In this document: positions 1-8,221 of the stretch, piece by piece
How positions within the stretch are numbered: position 1 is the stretch's first letter
Layout of the letters: every line of letters begins with the position of its first letter
Origin: UBA6168 sp041392505
Lineage (GTDB): Bacteria > Bacteroidota > Bacteroidia > Chitinophagales > Saprospiraceae
Direction: 5' to 3'
NCBI GenBank assembly: GCA_041392505.1
Contig: JAWKLX010000029.1
Span: forward strand, 51,277 to 115,276
DNA length: 64,000 nt
Notes under the pieces: model-generated
Seen by the model: the letters and a program-made list of their open reading frames with translations, nothing else
Told to the model about the DNA's origin: nothing
The model's database searches: none
Position numbers and translations under genes: made by a program

Positions 1-403
1 TGCTGCCGAAAAGGACATGTTCAGCGCCTTTGTCTCGTTGGAGGTCTTCATTGAACCAAAAGGCTTCTTGGCCACAGTTGGGGCGGTTGTCGCCGGGCTG
101 GCAAAGGCGGATGGCGATTTCTTTGATAAAATCGAGGTTGTTGTTGGCAAAGGGAATATAAATCCGGGCGCTGCGGGGGCGGATATTTTTGATGGTGGAG
201 GTATCGATCCCCTTACCTGCAAGGATGTTGAGCGCATTGAAATTAACGCCGTTGATGGGGATGTCGTGGCTGTTGAAAGCGCTCATTGACGGGTTGACCT
301 CAAAAGAAAGATTGGTGACGGGGATGACGAAAAGGGCAGTATCATCTTTTTTACAAGCACTAAAAAACATAGCGGCCAACAAAAAAACAGACAATCGTTT
401 CAT
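1..403 (-). CDS. Putative lipoprotein, 3' end outside the window
   Basis: The minus-strand frame is open from ATG at 403 to the left edge, about 134 codons with no stop inside the window. The first residues form a lipoprotein signal: MKR, a hydrophobic stretch, then FFSAC with Cys18 as the likely lipidated residue, followed by KKDD. The mature part visible here has no motif I recognise. It reads as a secreted, beta-rich Bacteroidota envelope protein of unknown function. Two plus-strand frames over the same bases lack a signal or any family likeness and are taken as shadows. The gene is divergent from the ligase gene at 657, with about 250 bases between them. The C-terminus is missing, so a folded domain could still follow. 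Confidence 0.75.
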   Translation of the reverse strand, partial: MKRLSVFLLAAMFFSACKKDDTALFVIPVTNLSFEVNPSMSAFNSHDIPINGVNFNALNILAGKGIDTSTIKNIRPRSARIYIPFANNNLDFIKEIAIRLCQPGDNRPNCGQEAFWFNEDLQRDKGAEHVLFGS

Positions 404-569
404 CGCAGAAAGTTTATTTTGCAAAATCATTTTAGGGATGGGTAAAATTTTATTTTTAAAACCGTTTGGCAAATTTCAGCCAAATTCATTGCTTTGGGAG
501 TCGGCTGCTCCCGGGACATTTTCGGGAACGGTTGACGAATGACAGCTGAAACATCCAAATCATCAACCC

Positions 570-631
570 GTTTTGAAACACAAAGTTGCATAAATTCAAA
601 CCTCTCATTTCAAATAATAGTGTTTCAAAAC
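570..631. promoter_or_regulatory. Perfect 12-bp inverted repeat upstream of the GCS2-CBS gene
   Basis: GTTTTGAAACAC at 570-581 is repeated as its exact reverse complement at 620-631, with 38 bases between the arms. It ends 25 bases before the start codon at 657 and lies in the divergent spacer. It could be a paired regulator site or a leader hairpin. No regulator gene lies beside it. Confidence 0.45.
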
Positions 632-656
632 AATTAACAACTAATAACCCACAACT

Positions 657-2594
657 ATGGGCGAACAAAAAGTATCGATAGCGAAAGACCAACAAGATGT
701 GCAGGCTTTTGTACGCCGCCTCCTCAATGATGTACGGGCACTGGAATACATGTTGGAAAACGACTGGTTCGAGTCCGGCATTGTGCGCATCGGCGCCGAA
801 CAGGAAATGTGCCTCGTGAACGGCAAAACCTTCAAACCTGCCAAGATCAACCAGGAGGTGATGAAAAAGATGAACAAATACAAATGGCTGGACACTGAAC
901 TGGCCATGTTCAACTTAGAGACCAACCTGACGCCACTGGAATTCAAGGGGAATGCCCTGCGAAAATTGGAGGAAGAGAACCTTGGCTATATCAAAAAAAT
1001 CAGGGAAACGGTCCGGAAGATGGGCGCCGACGTCATCCTGACGGGCATCCTCCCTACCCTCCGCAAATACGACCTCGACCTCGAAAACCTGACCCCCAAC
1101 CCTCGGTACTTGGCACTGATGCAATCCTTGCACGGCCAATTGCAGGGCAAAGGTTTTGAGATCCACCTCAACGGCATCGACGAGCTGAACATCGTTCACG
1201 ACTCACCCTTGCTGGAAGCCTGCAACACCAGCTTTCAGGTACACCTCCAAGTGTCCCCCGCCGATTTTGTCGAGCAATACAACATCGCCCAAACGCTGAC
1301 CGGGCCGATCATCGCTTTGGCCGCCAATTCGCCACTGGTTTTTGGCAAACGGCTCTGGCACGAATCGAGGATCGCCATGTTCCAGCAATCGGTGGATACC
1401 CGCACCTCCCAGCAACATCTCCGCGACCGCAGCCCACGGGTCAACTTTGGCAACGGCTGGCTGGGCCAATCCATTTTGGAAATTTACAAAGAAGACATTT
1501 CCCGGTTCCGGGTACTCATGACGGCGGATGAGAAAGAGGATTCTTGGGAAAGGATCCACGCTGGTATCACGCCCAAACTCAAAGCTCTACAGGTTCATAA
1601 TTCCACGGTTTATCGTTGGAACCGGCCTTGTTACGGTATCAGCGCAAATGGCAAACCTCACCTCCGCATCGAAAACCGGGTACTGCCTGCGGGCCCGACC
1701 GTGGTGGACTCAACTGCCAATGCGGCCTTCTGGTTGGGAGCGGTGGTCGGCCTGCACCAACAGCATCCAGACATTACCCAAATGTTGAGTTGGGATGACG
1801 TGCGGGACAACTTCATCAAAGCCTCCCGGTATGGTATCGACTCAAAATTCACTTGGTTTAAAGATAAAAAATACACGGCGGCAGACCTGTTGCTGAAAGA
1901 ATTATTGCCCATCGCCAAGGAAGGGTTGAAGGCGAGAAAAATTGACCAAAAGGACATTGACCGCTACATGGATATTGTGGAAGAACGAGTGAAAATTCAC
2001 TGCACTGGTGCACGCTGGCAACTGCGCGCATTTACCAATTTAAAGAAATCCATTACCAACGATGAGGCCGCAGCCGTCGTGACCGCTTGCATCATCGAAA
2101 ACCAGGAAAAAGAAATGCCAGTCCATACTTGGAAACTCCCCGACCCAGAAGACCTCCGGGAATACGTCCCCGCCCGTCTCCGCGTGGACGAATTCATGAC
2201 AACCGACCTCATCACGGTACAAAAAGACGACCTCATAGACCTCGTCACTGAAATGATCAATTGGCACAAAGTGCGTTACATGCCCGTTGAGGATGCGAAA
2301 GGCAACCTCGTCGGCCTTGTCACAGCGAGGGCTTTGTTGAAATATTACAGCAAAAAATCACAGACCAACGACCAGTCCATCGGCGTAGTAGCGGATGTAA
2401 TGATCACCAATCCGGAGTACATTACACCGAAAGCGACCATCACCGAAGCCATGCAATTGATGCGGGAAAAGAAGGTTGGCTGCCTACCCGTGGTCATCGG
2501 CGAGGACAAAGAACTGGCTGGCATCATTACAGAAATGGACTTCCTGCGGGTATCTGCGAGGTTGATCGAACGGTTGGAAAAGACGGAGAAATAG
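657..2594 (+). CDS. GCS2-type carboxylate-amine ligase fused to a CBS-domain pair
   Basis: This 645-aa cytoplasmic protein has a glutamate-cysteine ligase family 2 (YbdK-like) ATP-dependent carboxylate-amine ligase region over roughly residues 35-490. An acidic strand near its start (IGAEQEM) fits metal-ATP binding, and LETNLTPLEF and RIENRVLPAGP are family-like stretches. Residues about 505-640 form two CBS motifs (VDEFMTTDLITVQ... and VADVMITNPEYITP...). CBS pairs usually bind adenine nucleotides and regulate the attached enzyme. Product and substrate are not shown by the sequence: glutathione-type gamma-glutamylcysteine synthesis is possible but cannot be assumed. The ATG at 657 follows a short AT-rich leader. 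The gene stands alone and ends in an inverted-repeat spacer shared with the broken lipoprotein gene facing it. Confidence 0.8.
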   Translation: MGEQKVSIAKDQQDVQAFVRRLLNDVRALEYMLENDWFESGIVRIGAEQEMCLVNGKTFKPAKINQEVMKKMNKYKWLDTELAMFNLETNLTPLEFKGNALRKLEEENLGYIKKIRETVRKMGADVILTGILPTLRKYDLDLENLTPNPRYLALMQSLHGQLQGKGFEIHLNGIDELNIVHDSPLLEACNTSFQVHLQVSPADFVEQYNIAQTLTGPIIALAANSPLVFGKRLWHESRIAMFQQSVDTRTSQQHLRDRSPRVNFGNGWLGQSILEIYKEDISRFRVLMTADEKEDSWERIHAGITPKLKALQVHNSTVYRWNRPCYGISANGKPHLRIENRVLPAGPTVVDSTANAAFWLGAVVGLHQQHPDITQMLSWDDVRDNFIKASRYGIDSKFTWFKDKKYTAADLLLKELLPIAKEGLKARKIDQKDIDRYMDIVEERVKIHCTGARWQLRAFTNLKKSITNDEAAAVVTACIIENQEKEMPVHTWKLPDPEDLREYVPARLRVDEFMTTDLITVQKDDLIDLVTEMINWHKVRYMPVEDAKGNLVGLVTARALLKYYSKKSQTNDQSIGVVADVMITNPEYITPKATITEAMQLMREKKVGCLPVVIGEDKELAGIITEMDFLRVSARLIERLEKTEK

Positions 2595-2602
2595 TTTTTT
2601 TT

Positions 2603-2692
2603 AATGGTAAATGGTGAATGGTAAGCGGTGAATAATTGCAATGCTAAAATGGTTTTGTTCAATTCACCATTTACCATCCACCACTCACCATT
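2603..2692. terminator. Word-repeat inverted repeat, possible two-way terminator
   Basis: The left arm (2603-2636) is made of reiterated ATGGTGA/ATGGTAA words. The right arm (2661-2692) is their imperfect reverse complement. A T-run follows the upstream stop codon at 2594. The repeat sits between two convergent genes (stops at 2594 and 2701), so a hairpin ending transcription from both sides is plausible. Confidence 0.5.
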
Positions 2693-2700
2693 GATTAAGC

Positions 2701-3094
2701 CTATTTCTCAAACACTACGTCCAATTTATTGAGGGCGATGGGATGGCGAGTGCGGTGGGCAGTGCCGTCTTCTGCGAAAAACTTTGTCCGGCCATCCGGG
2801 CGATGATCCATATCCAGTATTCGGGTTTGGCCATGGCTGTGAACCTGACTCTTCCATCGGCACCGGTTGTCCCATCGTAGTTTCTTTTACATCATCTCGG
2901 CGGTTTTCTTCGCTTTCGTACAAAATCACCTGCGCCCCAATGGCATTGATCAGTCCGGTATCCGTTCGATTTTTACCCAAACTTCCAAGTTGCTGTTTCA
3001 AAAGCGGATGACTACCGGTTTCGTCATTGGTGCAGGCGTAGATCAAAAAGGAGAGGCCGATGGCAAGGAAGGATAGAGAGAATTTAGTTGTCAT
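2701..3094 (-). pseudogene. Small exported lipoprotein with prealbumin-like domain, two frameshifts
   Basis: The N-terminal frame starts at 3094 with a lipoprotein signal (LSFLIYAC) and reads through ILYESEENRRDDV. Protein sense then moves to a second frame near 2880 (DGTTGADGRVRFTAMAKPEYW) and to a third near 2825 (ILDMDHRPDGRTKFFAEDG), ending in LNKLDVVFEK and TAG at 2701. Each move is a net -1. Joined, the pieces resemble the small beta-sandwich of Bacteroidota lipoproteins with a TDADGRV-type turn. Either the gene is decaying or two bases are missing from the sequence. A single 122-aa reading in the first frame ends in an unnatural proline- and arginine-rich tail and is probably not the real product. 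Confidence 0.6.
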
Positions 3095-3361
3095 GATTAA
3101 TTATTTAATGGTTTTAAAATTCGTTTCAATAAATAAATTTTTGGTGGCTTATTAGTGATTATTTTAAAATTGAAAACTACGAAATTATTGCTCATTTAAG
3201 TTATGATTATCAACAGGTTTGAATTTTCTAAATTTCCAATTTCCAATAAATTCTATTGTCTCAAAGGTAACAGTTGGGATTGAAAAAAATAACTGTTTGG
3301 TGGATAAATCTGTTTGATAGAAATAGCACTAATACCTGTTGTAAACGGCTAATTTTACCGC

Positions 3362-3907
3362 ATGAAAAAATATAAAATACTCAAACTACTCGTCATTTTA
3401 ATTATCGCTTTTTTTGCCATTCCTTTTTTTAAAAACCTCTATCTGAAACCAAGCACAGGCAGTGGCGAAGCGATCAAAGACTTCTCGGCCCAGCTCGCCG
3501 ATGGAACCGATTTTAAACTGTCCGACCTGCAGGGTAAATATGTCCTGCTCGATTTTTGGGGAAGCTGGTGCGGCCCCTGCATCGGTGAAATGCCCCACAT
3601 TAAAGAATTGTATAACAGGTTTGGTTCGGCCACTTTCAATCATGCCGATGGTTTTACAATCGTGAGTGTCGCTGTCCAAAAACGGGAAGACCGCTGGCGT
3701 CGGGCCCTGGATAAATACCAAATGCCCTGGCCCTACCATATTATGGATCAAGCTGAAAGCCTCAAATTTTTCGACTCCCCCATCGCTCAACTCTATGGCG
3801 TGAAACAAGTCCCCACAAAATTTTTGATCAATGAAAAGGGCGTGATCATCGGGGTGGATCAGCCGATTGAGGAAATTGCAGCGTTTTTGGAAAAGGAGGA
3901 GAAATAG
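3362..3907 (+). CDS. TlpA/ResA-type thiol-disulfide oxidoreductase
   Basis: The 181-aa protein has an N-terminal membrane anchor or uncleaved signal (residues 8-24) and then a thioredoxin fold of the AhpC/TSA-TlpA type. The redox motif is WCGPC (Cys70, Cys73), followed by the helix start IGEMPHIKELY. The cis-proline strand is VKQVPTKFLINEKG. The protein should face the periplasm and reduce or exchange disulfides, for example in cytochrome maturation or envelope protein folding. No substrate gene is adjacent. It converges on a second TlpA-like gene (3999-4544), with a tandem repeat between them. The family call is firm; the substrate is unknown. Confidence 0.88.
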   Translation: MKKYKILKLLVILIIAFFAIPFFKNLYLKPSTGSGEAIKDFSAQLADGTDFKLSDLQGKYVLLDFWGSWCGPCIGEMPHIKELYNRFGSATFNHADGFTIVSVAVQKREDRWRRALDKYQMPWPYHIMDQAESLKFFDSPIAQLYGVKQVPTKFLINEKGVIIGVDQPIEEIAAFLEKEEK

Positions 3908-3910
3908 GTA

Positions 3911-3985
3911 TTGAGAAATTAAGAAATTGGGAAATTGAGAAATTGGGAAATTGAGAAATTGGGAAATTGGGAAATTAAGAAATTA
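3911..3985. repeat. Tandem repeat of about 10 bp
   Basis: Seven or so copies of the word GAAATTG(G/A)GA or close variants follow one another directly after the stop of the thioredoxin gene at 3907. Copies differ by one or two bases. There is no unique spacer between them, so this is not a CRISPR array. It is a low-complexity gene-end repeat like the ones near 2603, 5504 and 6836. Confidence 0.8.
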
Positions 3986-3998
3986 TTCTTTTGACTTT

Positions 3999-4544
3999 TC
4001 ACAACTCTTTCACCCACTCAAATAATATGTCTTCCTCTCCGGGGCGGTATTTCTTTTTATGATGCACTATTTCCCCATCCTTATTTAAGATAAAAACCTG
4101 CGGCAGACCATTGAGATTGCCTGGCATGATTTTACCGAACTCCCGGTTGAAATCATGGTAGGCTGGGAACGGCCAATTGCCCTGTTTTACCCGATTGTTA
4201 AATTGCTCCTCGTTTCTTGGCCAATCAACGGAGACAGCGTACATATTGAACGGTTTTTCCTGCTGCCAATTGGTGTATTTTTTTTCAATGGCGGCGATTT
4301 CCAATCGGCACGGGGCACAAGTGGTCAACCAAAAAAGCAGGATGGTTGGCTTTCCGTTTTTTACAAAAGCATCAGCGGTATTGAGGGTATCGTTCGAGGC
4401 AGTGCGGATGGCGATATCGTAAGGGAACTCCGACTTAATCTCGTAAGGTTGGCGGCCGGTGGTCATTTGGAATTGGATGTTCGACTGCGCCAATGCAGCA
4501 GAGGTCACGACCGATAAGACAAATGGGATCAATATTTTACGCAT
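3999..4544 (-). CDS. Exported TlpA-like thioredoxin-fold protein
   Basis: A cleavable signal (residues 1-19, ending SAALAQ) precedes a thioredoxin-like domain. The redox pair is CAPC (Cys76, Cys79) in LLFWLTTCAPCRLE, and the cis-proline strand is NGLPQVFILNKDG. This is the short TlpA form of 181 aa. It would act in the periplasm as a disulfide reductase or isomerase. It faces the TlpA-like gene at 3362 but is clearly diverged from it. The two may be old paralogues, as the CxxC residues and lengths agree. No promoter could be assigned with confidence. Confidence 0.86.
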   Translation of the reverse strand: MRKILIPFVLSVVTSAALAQSNIQFQMTTGRQPYEIKSEFPYDIAIRTASNDTLNTADAFVKNGKPTILLFWLTTCAPCRLEIAAIEKKYTNWQQEKPFNMYAVSVDWPRNEEQFNNRVKQGNWPFPAYHDFNREFGKIMPGNLNGLPQVFILNKDGEIVHHKKKYRPGEEDILFEWVKEL

Positions 4545-4728
4545 TATCTTTTTTTATTTTTTTTGAATGCTAAACTCGTACCAAGTAACAGATTATTTTG
4601 GGCGGTTGCTTTTTACCAATAACCTTCCAGCTCCTTGATAACTTGGCAAATATAATAGGCCACAACCAAAAACCGAACCTGCCTTTAACAAGCTATCCTA
4701 TTCGACAAATAGAATTATTTTGAAATAA

Positions 4729-4925
4729 AAGGCCTTTCTTATAAAAATTTGACGGGCGGTGGTGGCTTCGCCAAGCCGCCCGTAGCAGGTTTAAGGGGAG
4801 AGAAAATCGGCTTTGCCGATTTTCTCCCCCTTAAATCTTTTAGTCCGCGGATTGGCCATAGGCCAATCCGGACGGGCCAATAAAAGCTAAATTCGTTGCT
4901 AGTTTTAATTTTATAAGAAAGCCTT
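4729..4925. mobile_element. MITE-like element with terminal inverted repeats and an 11-bp flanking direct repeat
   Basis: The ends AAGGCCTTTCTTATAAAA (4729-4746) and TTTTATAAGAAAGCCTT (4909-4925) are inverted copies with one extra base on the left. TTTTGAAATAA occurs directly outside both ends (4718-4728 and 4926-4936), as expected for a target-site duplication. Inside are three GC-rich stem-loops: about 4751-4783, 4796-4830 and 4843-4872. The GC-rich body contrasts with the AT-rich spacer around it. It carries no coding frame, so movement would need a transposase elsewhere. Confidence 0.65.
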
Positions 4926-4968
4926 TTTTGAAATAAGACAAATGCTAATGGCGAAAGTTGTTTTTTTA

Positions 4969-4976
4969 TACCTTTG
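4969..4976 (+). promoter_or_regulatory. Bacteroidota -7 box TACCTTTG
   Basis: TACCTTTG matches the TAnnTTTG -7 consensus of Bacteroidota housekeeping promoters and lies about 85 bases before the DUF5606 start. A clear -33 TTTG at normal distance is not visible, so this is tentative. Confidence 0.4.
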
Positions 4977-5060
4977 CGGCCTTTTTAATAAAAGACGGAT
5001 AGAAAGAATCCACAAAAGCATCATTTACCCATTCTTTCATCCACTCATTCTATCATTATC

Positions 5061-5495
5061 ATGAACCTGAAAGATTTTGTAGTCGTTAGCGGCCTGCCCG
5101 GTGTCCAGAGAGTTGTTTCCACTAAAAACAACGGTATGTTGGTGGGCGATGTTGATTCTGGAAAAGTGAGGTTTGCCTCCATCCGTAAACACCAGTTTTC
5201 CCCTTTGGAAACCATTTCCATGTACACCGACGATGATGACTCGGTGGAATTGAAAATCATTTTCCAAACTATGCTCGACCAGATGGCCGACAACCCACCG
5301 CCTACCCCAAAGGCTTCTTCCGAAGACCACCGCACCTATTTCACCAAAATACTTCCCAACCACGACCGTGACCAAGTGCATATCAGCGACATCAAGAAAG
5401 CGATCCGCTGGTTTAATTTTCTACATGAAAGAGGATTGCTGAACGCCAGTGAAGAAGAAGGGGAAGAGAAGAAGGGATCAGAAGAGGAAGAATAA
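5061..5495 (+). CDS. DUF5606 family protein
   Basis: This 144-aa protein has the conserved start of the Bacteroidota DUF5606 family (MNLKDFVVVSGLPG) and the ISMYTDDD strand. A short helical part follows (DIKKAIRWFNFLHERGLL), then an acidic tail rich in Glu and Lys after residue 128. It has no signal peptide, so it is cytoplasmic. The family is small, conserved in the phylum and of unknown function. The acidic tail may be disordered. ATG at 5061 is the only sensible start and follows a TACCTTTG -7 box. The gene converges on the PLP enzyme, with a hairpin between them. Confidence 0.85.
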   Translation: MNLKDFVVVSGLPGVQRVVSTKNNGMLVGDVDSGKVRFASIRKHQFSPLETISMYTDDDDSVELKIIFQTMLDQMADNPPPTPKASSEDHRTYFTKILPNHDRDQVHISDIKKAIRWFNFLHERGLLNASEEEGEEKKGSEEEE

Positions 5496-5503
5496 AAAAA
5501 AAT

Positions 5504-5555
5504 AAATGGTTGGATGGTTAGATGGCTTTTTAGAGAACCATCCAACCATCCAACC
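5504..5555. terminator. Word-repeat hairpin between convergent genes
   Basis: AATGGTTGGATGGTTAGATGG (5504-5525 region) pairs with CCATCCAACCATCCAACC at 5538-5555. It lies between stops at 5495 and 5563, with an A/T-rich run on the left, and probably ends transcription from both sides. Confidence 0.6.
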
Positions 5556-5562
5556 TATCCAA

Positions 5563-6819
5563 TCAACGCTCCGCTACTCCTTCCATGTATTTTTCCGCAG
5601 CCGCTTTATAGCCACCACTTTTCAATTTGTCCTTGATGGCAGTAAAGGCCTCGATCGTCTCTTTGATATCCGCTGGCGTATGCACTGAAGTTGGGATCAA
5701 ACGCAGGATGATCATTCCCTTAGGCACGACCGGATAAACCACGATCGAACAGAAAATATTGTAATTTTCACGCAAGTCGTAAGTGAGCGCCATGGCCTCA
5801 CCAACTTCACCGTACATGTAAACCGGCGTCACGCAACTATTGGTATCACCAATGTCGAAACCAGCCGCTTTGAGGCCGTTTTGCAGTTGGCTCACGTTGC
5901 GCCAAAGGTTGCTGCGCAATTCGGGCATGGTACGCAACATTTCCAAACGCTTGATCGCACCAGCCACGATCGGCATCGGTACTGATTTGGCAAACATCTG
6001 CGAACGCATGTTGTATTTCATATAATCCATCACGTCCTTGTCACCAGCGAAAAAGGCACCGATACTGGCCATGGACTTAGCGAACGTGGAGAAATAGACA
6101 TCAATTTCATCCATGACGCCCTGCTCTTCGCCCGCTCCTGCTCCCGTTGCACCCAAGGTGCCGAAACCATGCGCATCATCTACCAGCAAGCGGAATTGGT
6201 ATTTCGTTTTCAAGGAAACGATTTCCCGCAACTTGCCCTGATCGCCACGCATCCCGAAGACTCCTTCGGAAATAACGAGGATGCCGCCCCCTGTTTGTTC
6301 GACCATCTTGGTCGCCCGTTCGAGGTTTTTGTCAAGACTTGCGATGTTGTTGTGCTCAAACACAAAGCGTTTACCCTGGTGCATCCGCACGCCGTCGATA
6401 ATACAGGCATGCGACTCAGAATCATAAACGATCACATCGTGGCGGCCAACCAAACAATCGATGCCTGAGGACATCCCTTGGTAGCCAAAATTGACCAACA
6501 TGGCAGATTCCCGTTTGACAAAATCGGCCAATTGTTCTTCCAATTGGTCGTGGAGTTTGGTCGCACCGCTCATCATACGGGCGCCCATCGGGTAGGCCAT
6601 GCCCCATTCAGCTGCGGCTTCTGCATCAATTTTACGGACTTCTGGGTGGTTGCCCAGCCCCAGGTAGTTGTTGATACTCCAACAAACTACTTCCCGGCCT
6701 TGGAACTGCATCCGGTTGCCCAGTTCGCCTTCCAATTTTGGGAATACAAAATAGCCTTCTGCAACATCGGAAAAGCGACCGATGTTGCCCCGTGTTTTGA
6801 ACTTATCAAAAATATCCAT
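5563..6819 (-). CDS. PLP-dependent alpha-oxoamine synthase, serine palmitoyltransferase / cysteate acyltransferase-like
   Basis: The 418-aa enzyme belongs to the alpha-oxoamine synthase group of fold-type I PLP enzymes. These condense an amino acid with an acyl-CoA or acyl-ACP and lose CO2. Visible motifs are the PLP-ring aspartate strand LLVDDAHGFG (about residues 214-223) and the Schiff-base lysine in STFAKSMASIG (near 247). NYLGLGNHPEVR lies near the N-terminus. In Bacteroidota this subtype supplies sphingolipid or sulfonolipid (capnine) long-chain bases. The wording of conserved segments resembles the second, non-canonical paralogue more than classical Bacteroides Spt, so cysteate fatty-acyltransferase is a real alternative. 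Automatic labels such as 2-amino-3-ketobutyrate CoA ligase are less likely. It is a single gene with a word-repeat inverted repeat in its leader. Confidence 0.82.
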   Translation of the reverse strand: MDIFDKFKTRGNIGRFSDVAEGYFVFPKLEGELGNRMQFQGREVVCWSINNYLGLGNHPEVRKIDAEAAAEWGMAYPMGARMMSGATKLHDQLEEQLADFVKRESAMLVNFGYQGMSSGIDCLVGRHDVIVYDSESHACIIDGVRMHQGKRFVFEHNNIASLDKNLERATKMVEQTGGGILVISEGVFGMRGDQGKLREIVSLKTKYQFRLLVDDAHGFGTLGATGAGAGEEQGVMDEIDVYFSTFAKSMASIGAFFAGDKDVMDYMKYNMRSQMFAKSVPMPIVAGAIKRLEMLRTMPELRSNLWRNVSQLQNGLKAAGFDIGDTNSCVTPVYMYGEVGEAMALTYDLRENYNIFCSIVVYPVVPKGMIILRLIPTSVHTPADIKETIEAFTAIKDKLKSGGYKAAAEKYMEGVAER

Positions 6820-6835
6820 AACGAAGTTTGGTGTT

Positions 6836-6934
6836 GGGTATTGAGGTATTAAGGTATTCGGGTATTAAAGAATTGGCCAAAGATTGGAACAATACCCCAA
6901 TACCCTAATATCTCAATACCCTAAATACCCTAAA
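6836..6934. repeat. Word-repeat inverted repeat built from GGTATT units
   Basis: The left arm (6836-6866) repeats GGTATT-type words. The right arm (6891-6934) repeats AATACCCT words, so the halves can pair. It lies just upstream of the PLP enzyme start and downstream of the 261-aa gene. It could terminate the latter or form a leader hairpin for the former. Confidence 0.6.
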
Positions 6935-6947
6935 TTTCAACAAAAAG

Positions 6948-7009
6948 GGCTGTACCAAAAAAGCACCATCATATCGATTTGTATGGAATATTGCTCCTTT
7001 GGTACAGCC
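6948..7009. repeat. 12-bp perfect inverted repeat, REP-like
   Basis: GGCTGTACCAAA (6948-6959) and TTTGGTACAGCC (6998-7009) are perfect inverted arms around a 38-base middle. It sits 66 bases after the stop of the 7076-7861 gene. Terminator, REP-like unit or tiny MITE are all possible; no flanking duplication is visible. Confidence 0.5.
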
Positions 7010-7075
7010 ACTTAGCGAGGATGAATGTGCGGCAAAGGTAATAATTGTTGCAAATTTATTGGCAATAAGTGGGCA

Positions 7076-7861
7076 TTACTGTTTCCGCAATGATCGCAAG
7101 CGCCGATCAATCTCTTCAATCAATTGCCCCTGCAGTTCGATCTTTTTCCCAGTATCTAACTGCTGCTCCTCATTGGTGATGATATTTTCCTTGGCCTCTT
7201 CGATCTTTTTCTCGTAGTTCTCGATGTCTTTGTGGAGGCTCTCGTTTTTGTTCCGGAGGGATTTTAGCTCACTCTCGTAGTTTTTGAGATCCTTCTCTGC
7301 GGTTTTGAGCTCCTCCTTGGTATTTTCGATTTTCACTTCGTGGGCAAATTTTTGGAGCATGCGCTCTGCCTCTGCATACTGGCTGGTGCGGTTGGATTCG
7401 AGGTACTCTTCGCCCATGTCGAACCAGATGCGCATTTCGATATTGCCGGAAGCACCGGTGCCTGCGCTGGAATAAACGTTCAAGGAGTTCACACCATTGA
7501 TGCCAACGATCTCAGCCCCGGTCGTGGTAAACTCATTTTTGCCACCTTTCGACTTCTTGGTTTTGCCTCCGTAATCTTTTATAAATTTTTTCCAGACATC
7601 CTCCACCAGTTTTTCATCCTTGCTCACCGTCTCTACAATGATGGCGTTTTGGATGCCCTTTGACATAGATTCATCGCTTTCGTAGATGTGGGCTTTATTG
7701 TTGACATCTGATTCAATTTTGCCAGCATTCATGTCGACAGCCGGCGTGGTAGTAGGGGGTGCTTCAGGCTGGATTTCGTCCAGCTCAACTTCATTTTGGG
7801 AGATCCCTATTTGAGCAAATAAAAGGAAAACAAGTAAGAAAAGGAGGGGAAGCTTTTGCAT
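7076..7861 (-). CDS. Exported protein with C-terminal coiled coil, unknown function
   Basis: The 261-aa product begins with a cleavable signal (LLFLLVFLLFAQIGISQ) and a proline/threonine-rich linker. A compact domain follows at about residues 55-150, containing KDEKLVEDVWKKFIKDYGG and a Gly/Ser-rich strand region. From about residue 160 to the end it is a long Lys/Glu-rich coiled coil (VKIENTKEELKTAEKDLKN and onwards). It should sit in the periplasm, probably as an oligomer. I do not recognise a family beyond this layout. It stands alone on the minus strand, with inverted repeats downstream that could end its transcript. Confidence 0.7.
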   Translation of the reverse strand: MQKLPLLFLLVFLLFAQIGISQNEVELDEIQPEAPPTTTPAVDMNAGKIESDVNNKAHIYESDESMSKGIQNAIIVETVSKDEKLVEDVWKKFIKDYGGKTKKSKGGKNEFTTTGAEIVGINGVNSLNVYSSAGTGASGNIEMRIWFDMGEEYLESNRTSQYAEAERMLQKFAHEVKIENTKEELKTAEKDLKNYESELKSLRNKNESLHKDIENYEKKIEEAKENIITNEEQQLDTGKKIELQGQLIEEIDRRLRSLRKQ

Positions 7862-8221
7862 GATATTGTTGTTTTGTGAAACGTAAAATGGCTGATTAGA
7901 TACTTTGCGCCGAAACCAAAGTGGCTATCAGATGGCCAATCTCTTTTTTATTTCAGCTAAAGTAACCATTTGACGAATAAACCCCAACGCTGTCACTTTT
8001 CTTTTATTTCTTTAAAAAAACAACCTAAACGGCACGTAAACACAATACTATTCCACTATTTGACCTCTCTGTCCCATGCCTTGCCATGGATGTCCTATAA
8101 CTTGGCAGCATAATCCGAACGAGGGTTTTGGGTCTCCAACATCTTTGTGGCGTAATTAATCACCCGGCTGACAACAAGCCAAACAAGCTTTACTCAGTCA
8201 CCACTTTTAAAACCTTTTAAG
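7862..8221. other. Divergent spacer, nothing definite
   Basis: These 360 bases separate the divergent genes at 7861 and 8222. They are AT-rich to mixed, contain no open frame with coding character, and show no RNA gene I can recognise. TTTG-containing words occur, but no complete -33/-7 pair at standard spacing could be set. Promoters for both genes must lie here. Confidence 0.5.

Noticed and set aside
3320..3345. AGCACTAA upstream of the first thioredoxin gene as a sixth sigma motif
   Set aside because: The CTGC part is missing and no GGGYAC is present at the right distance.
3911..3985. Possible CRISPR array
   Set aside because: Words of about 10 bp follow one another with no unique spacers, and no cas gene is present.
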